DNA from: Pelagophyceae sp. CCMP2097
Lineage: Eukaryota > Sar > Pelagophyceae
Direction: 5' to 3'
NCBI GenBank assembly: GCA_026770575.1
Contig: MU657446.1
Coordinates: forward strand, 7,904 to 21,418
DNA: 13,515 nucleotides
Both the position numbers and the translations under genes were made by a program. Below are positions 1 to 8,158 of this stretch, piece by piece (position 1 is the first letter of the stretch; every line of letters starts with the position of its first letter). Under the pieces are notes generated by a model. That model searched no databases and was not told where the DNA came from. It saw only the letters and a list, made by a program, of their open reading frames with translations.

Positions 1-337
1 GCCTCCAGGGGAAAGGAGGCTCGCGGTTCCGGGGTATAGGCGTCGTGGCGCGTCCGTCGCGACACTCCTGACCCCAGGGGACGTCGGTGCGCGGCTGGGC
101 GGTGCCTCCTAGTTCGGAGTTTGAGAGGAAAAGCCAAGTTCGGTCCGGTAAACCAAGCTAAGTCCGGTAAGGCTTTTTACACGAGCGGCCTAGAATTTAT
201 TCAGCGATATCGGCTCGCTGCGCTCGAAAAGCGCGTCTATTAGGGCGGTCAGAGTCCCTAAGGACTCGGAAGGTGGTTTGCGCGTCCGAGTCCTCAGGCC
301 ATATCGGGCGCTCGCGTCGGCCCTGCGGGCTTTGGGC
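1..337. other. GC-rich upstream region of the MAD1 gene
   Basis: No convincing gene is seen here. The first 20 bases can fold as a short hairpin, with GCCTCC pairing to GGAGGC around an 8-base loop. A diverged direct repeat ending in GTCCGGTAA lies at about 136-170. Because the following gene reads rightward, this stretch should contain its promoter and 5' untranslated region, but I see no clear TATA box or initiator. Open frames on the - strand here are what GC-rich sequence gives by chance. Confidence 0.4.
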
Positions 338-420
338 ATGAAGCGCGGCCGCGGCGGCGACGTGGAGATGGACGACGAGGCGGTGGATCAGACAGTACAA
401 TTGGAAGAAAGCCTGGGCTC
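338..420 (+). other. MAD1: MAD1 exon 1 (tentative)
   Basis: ATG at 338 opens a short basic-then-acidic N-terminus, MKRGRGGDVEMDDEAVDQ. The exon ends two bases into a codon at a GTGCGG donor, which matches the phase of the acceptor at 929. An alternative donor at 395 (GTACAA) would leave phase 0 and would not join to exon 2. No homology supports this exon directly. Confidence 0.5.
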
Positions 421-3400
421 GTGCGGCCCGGCGCCCTTCACACCGGCACACGCCCGGGCGCCCCGCACACGCCCGGGGGCGTCGCGGCTGTCCGGGCCGA
501 GGCCGGCGGCGTTCGAGAGCCCCGCCGAGGCCGGCGATAGGGGACGTTGAAAGGAAAGGCTCGCAAAGGGGCTCGAGTCTCGACTGCAGGCTCTTCGTCT
601 CGACTGCGTGCCTTTCCGGGTCTCGGTGCCGCGCGCCAACCACCCCCGCAGGTTCCTCTCGCAGACCGAGGCCACGTTCGGCGGCGCATCCGAGGCGCGC
701 GGCGGTGCGGCCCTTTTTTCGCGCCGAGGGCGGCCCTTTTGTCGCGCCGAGGGCCTTCTGGACCCGGCACAGGGGGACCCGCGGCTCGCAACGGCGCCGA
801 CGCGCGCTCGCTAGGCTCCGTCGAGACGGCGGCCGAGGCGGCGCTGTCCGTCGACTTTTTCGCTTTGTGGGGCAGCCCTTTGCCTCGTCGCCGCTCCAAC
901 TTTCGCCGGTCCAACGATTCGCTTCGTAGGGCGCGGACCCTCGAGGGCCTGCGCGGCGAGCGCGCGGCGTTTCGGCTGCTGCAGCGGCGGAGCGCGGCGG
1001 CCGAGACGGAAGTCCGGACGCTGAGGTGCGTCGTTGCTGCGGTTCTTAGTGGGGGACCACCCGCGGCAGATCGACCCTCGATCTACCCCGAATTCCTCGG
1101 CGGATCCTTATACGGATCCTCTGAATACCCCATGCACGCCTTGCGGTCCGAAAGAGGCCGGAAAAGGTACGATGCGGCCCCTGGAGCTCCCCAGGTCCTT
1201 TCGGGGGGCGGGAACGACCCGTAGACAAACCCGGAGGCTGCTCGCAGCTTGCCCCTCTGTGAGGACGGCTTCGTAGCCTGAGGCTCTGCGGGCTCTCGTT
1301 GTGGGCTCTGCTGGCTTTCCTTGTGGGCTCTGCTGGATCTCCCAAAGCCCGTACGGGCTCTCCCAGCATGGAATCTGCTCTAGTGAAAGTCCGCAGACAG
1401 CCTTCGAGGCGGTCCGACGCGGCCCTAGAGACGGCCCCAAACGACCCCGAAGATGGACCCCTTTGACGGACCCCTTTGACGGACCCTTTATGACCGATCC
1501 TTGTAGGGCGGACGCCGACGCCACGCGCCGGATGTCCCAGTTCCTCGTCGACGAATCTTCCGACCTCGGCCGCGACCACGCCGCACAAGTCCGGCGCCTC
1601 CGGTTAGACGGCGAGGCGCTGCGGTTAGAGGCCGAGAAACAGCAACTCTTGGTGGCCGAATGCGCTCAACGCGCCGCCGCCGACGCAAAAGCTCTCTCGG
1701 CGAACCGACTCGAGCTGCAAAAGCTTCGAGCGCAGCTCCGGGCCTCTGAAGCCGTGGCAGAATATGCGAAAAAGACGGAGCTGCGGTTCGACGAATCAGC
1801 GGTGGACACTGCATCCCTGCGGCAAAAGCTCGAAGTCGCCGCGGCTTCCGAGGCCCGGTCCGCTTCAATTCTGCTGCAGCTGCGCATCGAGGCAGAGCGG
1901 TCCGCGGGGCGCGAGGCGGCTCTGGGTGAAGAGTTGGCGGAATATAGGAAAAGTTTAAAGTCGACAGAATTGGCTGCCGCCAGGGAAAGGATCCGCGCTT
2001 TGGAACGCTTACTGGAAAAGGAGTGCGAGGGCCGCGCGCACGCCGCTCAAGTGCGCGAGCAGCGCGATTCGCTGGAAAAGGAGCGGGGCGAATGGGCGAA
2101 AAGATTCGGCGTTCTCGTCGGGGCTGCAGGCGCCGGCGACGACGCAAGTTCCGTGGCGCGGCGCTGTCTCGACGCCTTGCGATCGGCGCAGGCGAAAAGA
2201 TGTGCATCGGAAGGTTTGGCGCACGCGGCCGATGCGGGGCGGAGGCGGGCGGAACGGCATTTGGAGGAAGGCGAGTTGCGCGCCAAAGCACTCACCGAAG
2301 AGGTCGCAAACCTCACCTCCGCCTTGGCCGAGTCGGTCATCCTAAAGTCGGAGGCGTTGCGGCGCGCGGCGGTGGAATGCCGCGAAGTAGAGTCGCTGCG
2401 GCTTTTATTAAAGACGTTTTCAAAATTGGACGCGGCCCAGACCATCGACGGGCCCGCCGTCTCCGTCGCGCTGAAAAAGCGCCTCGCCGACCTCGAGCAG
2501 GCCATCGACGCCGCGCGGCAGGCGCTCAAGCAGGCGGGCGAATCGCCGGCGTCGGGCGCTGCTTCCACCGGCGCTTCTTCCAAAAACGCGCCTTCAACTG
2601 AATCTGCCTTTAAGACGGCACCGCAGCCGCCCGTTTCGCATCGCCGTTCGGCGGACGCGGTGCGCGTGCTGCACCTCGCCTTGAACCCGGCGGCGTCCGC
2701 GGCGGCGGCGCGGGCGTCTTTCGGCGCTCCCGCGGTCGCATCGCCGGCGGAACTCGCGCCCGCCCTCGACGCGACGAAGTTGCACGCGCGCCTCAAGGAA
2801 AAGTTCCGCGAGCACCTGAACTGGTGAGGCTTCCAAAGAAGCCAGCAGTACAAAGGCCCGTCCGAGAGATGTTCTTCCAAAAACGCCTCACTCTTCTAGG
2901 TTCCGCGAAGCTGTCTACCTGTTGACGGGCTTCCGCGTCGACATGACCACGTCCGGCGGCGAGGCCCCGCGCGTGCGCCTCCGGAGCATGTTCGCCGAAC
3001 GGGAGGACGACGCCCTGGAGCAAAGGTGCCGGCGTCTCGGGGAAAACGGCGAGAAAGACAGATGCGCACTTTATTCAATTTTCTACGAGGCGGCGCCGCC
3101 ACGCTTGAAGAGGGACGTTCGAAAAAGTCAAAGGCCCCGGCGGGGCAAGACCCAGGCCGATTCGAGGGTGACAGAGACCCGGACAAAGGTCTCCAAGGAC
3201 GGTCCGACGAGGGGACGGATTTCAAAGGTCCCCGAAGACGCCCCAAAGTGGACCGAGGTCTCTTGCGGCCGTCGGGGCATCGGGGGGATGGGCTCTTGCC
3301 GCCTTTGGCTTCGAACGTGCGCGGCGTAGGTTCCAGCTCGCCGACGGCGGCGTCCAGCTCCTTGCCACGCCGTTTGCAGAGGTGCGTTTCAGCGCCGCAG

Positions 3401-3990
3401 TGCGGACTCTCGGGCAAGGCCCGGGTCCCTTTGACCCTCGAGTGCCCGTCGCTTCGAGATTTCGCTCGGACCGGTCACTTTGAGATTTCGCTCGGGCCGG
3501 GCCCCTCTCCTGATCCCTTGGACTCGAGAACCCTTGGGCCGGTCTATTGGGCCAATCGCTTCGAGCGGTCGCTTGGACTGTTCGTTCGACGGGTCCCTTG
3601 TTCCCTTGGACGGACTTTCTTGCGGTCCCTTCGGCGGGTCCCTTGGGCTGGTCTCTTGGACGGTCCCTTGGATGGGTCCTTTCGAGCGGTCCCTTGGAGT
3701 GTCCCTTGATTTTCCTCGGACCGGACCCTTGGATTGGCCCCTATGACCGATCCCCTGGAGTGTCCCTCTGGCGGGTGGGTCCCTCCGACGGGCCCCGTTC
3801 TAGATTGGGTCCCGTTCGACGGGTGGGCGGTCCCTTTTGGGGGATCGATTGCCGCGCCTTTTCAAGACGCACGCAGGCGCTGGACGAGCGCCTCTTTGCG
3901 GCGCTCAAGCTGTGCCACTCGGTGCCGGCCTTTTTGGCAAACGTCCAGCTTTCGTTGTTCGAGAATCAAACGTTGGGCTACCGCGCGTGA
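338..3990 (+). CDS. MAD1: Spindle assembly checkpoint protein MAD1 (six exons)
   Basis: Spliced gene: exons 338-420, 930-1025, 1507-2823, 2900-3025, 3330-3381 and 3877-3990, together 1788 bases or 595 residues plus stop. MAD1 acts at nuclear pores and unattached kinetochores, where it binds MAD2 and templates its closed form to block anaphase. Residues about 29-400 are heptad-rich coiled coil. Residues 447-454, VLHLALNP, match the MAD2-interaction motif. Residues 488-490 are RLK, the Bub1-binding motif of the family. The C-terminal domain (500-595) contains FREAVYLLTGFRVDM, VQLLATPFAE and SVPAFLANVQLSLF, in MAD1 order and spacing. Every junction preserves phase, and every acceptor AG is followed by G. 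The protein is shorter than human MAD1 (718 residues). Exons 3-6 are secure. Exons 1-2 rest on phase, donor style (GTGCG) and coiled-coil continuity; the donor of exon 1 follows C, so the N-terminus is tentative. Confidence 0.9.
421..929 (+). other. MAD1 intron 1 (tentative), GC-rich with direct repeat
   Basis: The intron starts GTGCGG and ends CTTCGTAG before G. It contains a 13-base direct repeat, TCGCGCCGAGGGC, at 719-731 and 742-754 (period 23). Long open frames cross it on both strands because stops are rare at this GC content. Nothing in it looks like protein. Confidence 0.5.
930..1025 (+). other. MAD1: MAD1 exon 2, coiled coil
   Basis: Ninety-six bases between a GTAG acceptor and a GTGCGT donor encode the charged helical peptide LEGLRGERAAFRLLQRRSAA and its continuation. 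It joins in phase to the coiled coil of the next exon. It is a good exon by splice sites and composition, but there is no family motif to confirm it. Confidence 0.65.
1026..1506 (+). other. MAD1 intron 2 with short tandem repeats
   Basis: GTGCGT donor and CTTGTAG acceptor. Two copies of TTGTGGGCTCTGCTGG lie near 1298-1336. A short tandem run of CCCTTTGACGGA lies near 1457-1490. The word ATGACCGATCC close to the acceptor also occurs in intron 5. Two neighbouring CGGATCCT words lie near 1100-1120. A long open frame beginning in this intron runs into exon 3 but is not coding before 1507. Confidence 0.75.
1507..2823 (+). other. MAD1: MAD1 exon 3: coiled-coil rod, MAD2-binding motif, RLK motif
   Basis: The main exon, 1317 bases, covers residues about 60-499. 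Most of it is alanine-, arginine- and glutamate-rich heptad sequence, broken by an alanine/serine-rich linker (about residues 395-440). The MAD2-interaction motif is at 2666-2689 and the RLK codons at 2789-2797. The exon ends within a tryptophan codon at a good GTGAGG donor. Reading on past the donor meets an in-frame TGA at once, which is why the open frame stops at 2827. Confidence 0.93.
2824..2899 (+). other. MAD1 intron 3, 76 bp
   Basis: Starts GTGAGG and ends CACTCTTCTAG before G, with a pyrimidine-rich tail. Removing it joins RLKEKFREHLNW to FREAVYLLTG, which is the continuous RLK-helix to globular-domain sequence of MAD1. This is the best supported intron in the window. Confidence 0.95.
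2900..3025 (+). other. MAD1: MAD1 exon 4, start of C-terminal globular domain
   Basis: Encodes FREAVYLLTGFRVDMTT and VRLRSMFAEREDDALEQ. These match the helix and first strands of the MAD1 C-terminal (RWD-like) domain. It ends two bases into a codon at a GTGCCG donor. Confidence 0.93.
3026..3329 (+). other. MAD1 intron 4
   Basis: GTGCCG donor, GGCGTAG acceptor before G, 304 bases. The sequence is rich in AAGG/CCGA words and has no repeat as regular as that in intron 5. No second gene is seen inside it. Confidence 0.88.
3330..3381 (+). other. MAD1: MAD1 exon 5 (52 bp micro-exon)
   Basis: Encodes FQLADGGVQLLATPFAE. This supplies the paired strands that the MAD1 C-terminal domain has between the AE...D turn and the last helix. 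Without it the domain would lack about 17 residues. Donor GTGCGT, phase 0. Confidence 0.9.
3382..3876 (+). repeat. MAD1 intron 5, degenerate GTCCCTTGG repeat
   Basis: From about 3420 to 3770 the intron is a degenerate short-period array built on GGTCCCTTGGA(C/T)GG. At least seven exact TCCCTTG words and several variants occur, spaced roughly 10-25 bases apart, with C/T clearly on the + strand and A/G on the other. It ends ACGCACGCAG before GCG. An AG ten bases upstream (3865-3866) is a competing acceptor but would be out of phase with exon 5. Confidence 0.8.
3877..3990 (+). other. MAD1: MAD1 exon 6, C-terminus and stop
   Basis: Encodes ALDERLFAALKLCHSVPAFL and then ANVQLSLFENQTLGYRA followed by TGA at 3988-3990. 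The SVPAFL...LSLF block is the conserved last helix and strand of MAD1. The final 31 bases are duplicated in tandem just after. Confidence 0.93.
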
Positions 3991-4021
3991 CGAGAACCAA
4001 ACGTTGGGCTACCGCGCGTGA
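3960..4021 (+). repeat. 31-bp tandem duplication over the MAD1 stop codon
   Basis: Copy 1 is 3960-3990 and copy 2 is 3991-4021. They differ only by a T/C change (GAGAATC versus GAGAACC). Each copy contains the last ten codons and a TGA, so translation ends in copy 1 and copy 2 is 3' untranslated. Confidence 0.95.
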
Positions 4022-4740
4022 CGCCTTGCTCCCGCGCCGAGCCACTCGCCTGCAAGGCCCCCGGTGCTTGAGAGAATAGATGAGATTCAATTAATAGATT
4101 TCTTGAGCAGGGGCCACGACCCCGAACACGAGCCCAAGGACCTTCCCCCGGCCTATTCGGATCAACTGCCCGTACCGGTAGTCGTGTCGACGTGGACATC
4201 GACGGCCGTGCCGACGGCCGTGTAAACGGCCGCACCGACGCATACGGTCGACCTGACGGACGCCTGATTCGTCCTCCGCACATATGGTCGTGCGGGCTCC
4301 GAGCCGAATACCGTGCGGCCTCTGTGCCGACGGCGGCGTGGTTTCCGCGCTCGTTATCGTGTGCGTCGCGCTCCTCACTCTTTGGCCGACGGCTGCTGCC
4401 GTCGGCGCTGGTATACCGCGGAACGGCGCGGGCTCCGGGCCTCAGGGGCGCGCGACCGCCGCTCGAATCACAGTCGCCACCCGAGAGCCTACGGCCGACT
4501 CGACGGCGCGCGAGTCGAGCGGAGGTGTGAGCCGCCGCGTTGCATCCGGGACGTCACAGAATTGCCTCGGACCGTCCTCGGGCCGTCCTCGGGCCGCATC
4601 GCCGAGCCGACGAAGCCTCTGCAGCCGGCCCGGCCCAGCTGTGGCGAATGCCATTGGCCGGGCCGCGCATCGTCTTGTTCGAAAAAGCGACACTCTCTTT
4701 CTTGTGGTGCCCCTCCGCATGGGGTCCCGTCTCTTTAACA
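4022..4740 (+). other. GC-rich downstream region with weak coding traces
   Basis: No gene can be called with confidence. From about 4069 one + frame reads a protein-like stretch, ERIDEIQLIDFLSRG then DLPPAYSD (a PPxY motif), ending at a TAA near 4224. Another + frame from 4284 reads a hydrophobic segment, GGVVSALVIVCVALLTL, followed by low-complexity arginine-, serine- and proline-rich sequence. These could be exons of one membrane protein cut off by the AT-rich island, or chance open frames in GC-rich DNA. Short direct repeats of GACGGCCGTG and of CGTCCTCGGGC occur near 4202-4223 and 4575-4597. Confidence 0.3.
4385..4406. repeat. Perfect 9-bp GC-rich hairpin
   Basis: GCCGACGGC, loop TGCT, GCCGTCGGC: a perfect inverted repeat with a four-base loop, directly after the hydrophobic open segment. 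Stable in RNA on either strand. No run of T follows, so it is not a bacterial-style terminator. Confidence 0.85.
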
Positions 4741-4771
4741 GTAGATTCGTGGTACCGATTTTCCATTGGAC

Positions 4772-5090
4772 TATGTGGTAAAGAGAAAAACTTTTTTAGA
4801 TTTTTAGGATTTGATAAAACCTTCAACACTCCCTTATAATTTTCAAATATCTGTGTGGGAAAGAGAAAAAACTTTTTTAGATTTTTAGGATTTGATTACA
4901 CAGGCGTCTCCCCTCAGGGGGTTAGAGGGGTCTCCCCTTTAATCTTCAACACTCCATAATAATTTCCAAAATATCTATGTGGGAAAGAGAAAAAAACATT
5001 GAGATTTTTAGGATTTGATTACACAGGGGTCTCCCATCAGGGGGTCAGAGGGGTCTCCCCTCAGGGGTCTCCCATCAATTGATAAAAGTT
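4772..5090 (+). repeat. Three-copy diverged minisatellite at the left edge of the AT-rich island
   Basis: Copies start at 4772, 4852 and 4976 (steps of 80 and 124 bases). Each opens with TATGTGGGAAAGAGAAAAA or a close variant and then has ATTTTTAGGATTTGAT. Copies 2 and 3 continue with ACACAGG(C/G)GTCTCCC and several palindromic CCCCTCAGGGG-type words. Copies 1 and 2 carry CTTCAACACTCC...ATAAT. Copy 1 lacks the CCCCTCAGGGG block. The array sits at the change from GC-rich host DNA to AT-rich DNA. Confidence 0.85.
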
Positions 5091-5162
5091 GTTATCAATA
5101 TCTCAGAATGTTTTAGAATTTAAAAATAATTTTTGGAATATAAAACGATACATGTACAACTA

Positions 5163-5222
5163 GATGTGTCTCGTTTTCGTAATCAGAAAATTGGATGTGT
5201 CTCGTTTTCGTAATCCGAAAAT
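5163..5222 (+). repeat. 29-bp direct repeat, period 31
   Basis: Copies 5163-5191 and 5194-5222, each GATGTGTCTCGTTTTCGTAA plus TCAGAAAAT or TCCGAAAAT, one mismatch apart. A local tandem duplication. Confidence 0.93.
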
Positions 5223-5719
5223 GTTAACAAATTTTTTTTTTAATCATAAAAAAGAAAGGACAAAGTAGGTTATGGGTAAAACAACATTCCATGTTATGAG
5301 AAATGAGTTCAATCGACAAAATTAATTTATATTCATATTATATGGAAAGTGTAAGTGTATACGAAAGCGAGATATAATTTAAAAATGCTGTAGATGTGTA
5401 TTTTAAGAATCAAAAATTACCAGATTTGTCGGAGGCGATAAGTCTAAAAATATAAAAAAAAATTGTATGACAATATGCGAATAATGGGTACACTATATCA
5501 ACTTTTAAAACTGTTTTGGTTGGGAACTCATTTGTTCTTCCAAGCACTTTGTACGATAAACGATTTAAAACAACTTTTTTTATATTTTAAATATACAGAA
5601 AACAACGAGGATAAAATCGGACTTGTAGAGGAAAACAGTTAACATCATCAAATTTGTTGGGTCGTGTATTAATGCATAACAACGTAACACCAAGGTTCAA
5701 AAGATTCCGAACAACGTGT

Positions 5720-5787
5720 AGTATTTTGGAAAACAATTCCCTGAGTTTATTTAGTAGTATTTTGGAAACAATTCCCTGAGTTTATTT
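5720..5787 (+). repeat. Direct repeat, about 32 bp, period 36
   Basis: Copies 5720-5752 and 5756-5787, each AGTATTTTGGAAA(A)CAATTC followed by CCTGAGTTTATTT. They differ by one A in a homopolymer. A recent local duplication inside decayed sequence. Confidence 0.93.
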
Positions 5788-5868
5788 TTAAAAACCGTAA
5801 GAGTACAAAGAGTAAAATATTATAAAAAACTTAGTTATAATGAAAATTTTAATATCATTCTAAGACTT

Positions 5869-8045
5869 TTGTTGATGAATTATCCGGAAGGTTCCGTTCA
5901 AATTGATGTAATATATAAACACGATGAACTTGTTGAAGATGAAAATGGAAACATTGTATGGAGGTGGCAAAGCCAGGAATCTAAAAGGTCTATTCAATTT
6001 ATGAAATTAAAAAGCCGAGCGACCCGCACAGGAGGGAATTTTCACAGAATAAGAAATATCAATGCAATAAACACAAAATGGAATTCTTAGGTTTTTGGTC
6101 AAACTTCTTCTAAGTCCTCATATACAATTTTCTATGTTGACATTAAATTGCTTATTCCTGCTGCGGGAGGTTGTTGTTCTTCTAAAAATGGATTAACAGT
6201 GACAATTGGAAAAGGAAAGAATAAGATAAAAATAATTAAATCATATTCAACAAATAACAACTGCTTTTTAAAGTGTATAACAACCAAATTCCCAACGGAT
6301 GTTAAATATGGAATTATACAATGCAATGAGATTATACAAAAGTTTGGAATTGAACAAATGGTTTGATAAGTATACAGATGCTATGGATATTTTCAAGTTT
6401 TTACATTCAGATAAAGAAATTGCAATTTTCTGTCAGGAGATGATAAAGGGTGAAGTATCTAATGTTTTTGTGGGAGGTGATAACAAAGCTGAATTTTAAC
6501 TATTATTGATGGACTCATATCATACAATTATAAAAGGAAAATGGACAAGATGTGAAGCGTGTATGTCAGAGTATTTAATCAAGCATAAATGTAATCTTGG
6601 CAGGAAAAAAATTATGAAAGAGCGAAAAATCCCGGGTTGTTACTTCCTGCAAACGCCCCAGAACATGTGGAATTGAAAGACAAATACATTTTATATAACG
6701 ACCTAGAAACTCACTAAAGCAATATATTAAAAGAACATACCTCATATATTGTTTGGTTCTGTTTCAGAGACATAAATGGTATAGAAAAAATCAATTTTTA
6801 ACAGGGAGTGATTGTATGAAACAATTTTATGATTTGCTTGGAACGCCAAGATTTGAACACATTAAATTCATGAACGCCTTTAATGGAAGTAGATTCGACC
6901 ATACCTATTTAATGAAGGAGAAACTCAATGCTGTTGGGAAGGATTCTATTGGGGAGTACATCATGAAAAATTCGAGACTTTTAAAACTTAAACCCCCCCC
7001 AAAAAGGATTTAGGACAATATTTGGCTGGTTCATAAAAAAATAATCTAATAGAAAACGGTTGTGATGTAGAAAAGGGTGATATTGACCACAATTTGAGTA
7101 TAGAATGGGAGGAAACGACTGAAGAACGGAAAGCCGAATTAGAAAAATACCCAATTAAGAATAATCTGGACTTAAAATAACTCTAAGAGAAAATAAATGC
7201 TCCAGCGTATGATAAATTTCAGATAAATTGTGTGATTCAATGACAACGTCCTCGAATGCCTTTCATATTTTAAAAAAAATGAATAAATCCAAATTCATCT
7301 GCCAAAAAGGTGTAACGAGGCAAATATAAGAAAGGCGATTTACAGAGGAAGGACTGTATTGAATAAACGAATTTTTGTCAGTAAATCATTCGAGAAAATA
7401 AATGAAAATAAGAATTTAATAAAAATAGATGAAGATGGTTATAAGGTTTTTAAATTGATGAAGAAGAAAATGATAAAATAGACGATTACCTTTTTGATGC
7501 GGACGGAGTAAGCCTTTATCCCACAGCGATGCTTAAAGATTTTTCAATAGAGCATAGTATCGATACTGATAAATACCAGGAAGGGAAAATGGGCATTTAT
7601 CGTATAGAATATTTAGCAAATAAAATTTTGTTAACTCCCATCCTACCAAGAAAAGAAAACGGTTTACTAAAATGGGATTTGATTGACTCGGAAGGTTGGT
7701 ATTCTTCAATAAATAAAGAGAACGCGAAAGAAAAAATATGTTTTTTTTGAAAGCCATTATTGGAAGAATTTCGCTCCAATTTTCAAAGAATACGTTGAGA
7801 TGTTCTTCGAGATTTAAAAACAATTGAAAAAAGGAACGTGTTCATATGCGACAGCCAAAATATATTTAAATTCTCTATACTGGAAAATGCTCCAAACTTA
7901 ATTCGAACAAAGAAAAAAATTATATGAAAGCCTGAAGAATCCTTTATACTGTTACAGAAAAACAAAATAATCACGATAGAAGAACTCGGTTCTGATAAAT
8001 GGATTGTTTCATATATAACGAGTGAGATGAACAAGGAAGAATATT
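5869..8045 (+). pseudogene. Decayed family-B DNA polymerase of viral/Polinton/organellar type (DNA_pol_B_2-like), truncated
   Basis: Pieces of one polymerase lie in order on the + strand, in changing frames. An N-terminal part spans 5869-6366, with NNNCFLKCI and one in-frame TAG at 6088-6090. A part in another frame (6299-6676) carries a TAA at 6497-6499 and a zinc-ribbon-like CEACMSEYLIKHKC. Exo I, YNDLET, has its DxE codons at 6700-6708 and a TAA at 6715. Exo II, FNGSRFDHTYL, is near 6876-6910. A KAELEKY block lies near 7130. Motif A, DGVSLYP, is at 7502-7522. Motif B, KIYLNSLYW, is at 7857-7883, where the usual YG is YW. Further sequence reads LGSDKWIVSYITSEMN up to 8045. Motif C (the second catalytic aspartate region) is absent because the gene breaks off. 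Frames change at a run of eight C (6993-7000) and eight T (7741-7748). In its intact form such an enzyme replicates a linear DNA virus or transposon, usually by protein priming. This copy cannot make an enzyme. Confidence 0.85.
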
Positions 8046-8047
8046 GT

Positions 8048-8080
8048 TACGCTGCGTCCCGAGGGACCCAGGGCAGCGTA
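8048..8080. repeat. Inverted repeat TACGCTGC/GCAGCGTA at a sequence junction
   Basis: TACGCTGC and GCAGCGTA are perfect 8-bp arms around about 17 bases, which themselves contain GTCCCGAGGGAC. With the preceding TGT, the block reads like the terminus of an LTR or other mobile element: TGTTAC on the + strand, GTAACA on the - strand. The second copy needed to prove an LTR is not in this window. Confidence 0.7.
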
Positions 8081-8158
8081 GTGCAATATAAGTTACTTTG
8101 TTAGTGTTAAAATGAGTGGTTAAGAGAGGAAGTTGGAGCTTCAGGTTGAAGTAAAGGA

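Larger units (their letters stand above)
5091..5868. other. AT-rich stretch without a readable gene
   Basis: Very AT-rich, with stops in all frames. Short protein-like runs can be read on the + strand (for example near 5395-5440 and 5490-5560), but I cannot assign them. They may be the decayed upstream part of the polymerase that follows. Two local direct duplications lie in it and are listed separately. Confidence 0.5.

Noticed and set aside
197..914. Several overlapping long - strand frames (148 and 158 codons)
   Set aside because: GC-rich DNA with few stops on all frames; low-complexity arginine/proline peptides with no family resemblance, antisense to MAD1 exon 1 and intron 1.
547..1224. 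225-codon + strand frame as a separate protein
   Set aside because: It only covers MAD1 exon 2 plus parts of introns 1 and 2; outside 930-1025 it is low-complexity sequence.
1046..2291. Long - strand frames antisense to MAD1 intron 2 and exon 3 (180 and 267 codons)
   Set aside because: Shadows of a GC-biased coding exon and repeat-rich intron; arginine/proline-rich, no motifs.
2047..2880. 277-codon - strand frame antisense to the coiled-coil exon
   Set aside because: Alanine/serine-rich mirror of the coiled-coil codons; the sense strand has clear MAD1 motifs.
3026..3709. 227-codon + strand frame through introns 4 and 5
   Set aside because: Its sequence is the translated GTCCCTTGG repeat; only 3330-3381 is exonic, and in a different frame from this one.
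4772..5222. CRISPR-like array in the AT-rich island
   Set aside because: Only two or three diverged copies with uneven spacing and no unique spacers of constant length; this is a minisatellite in a eukaryotic context.
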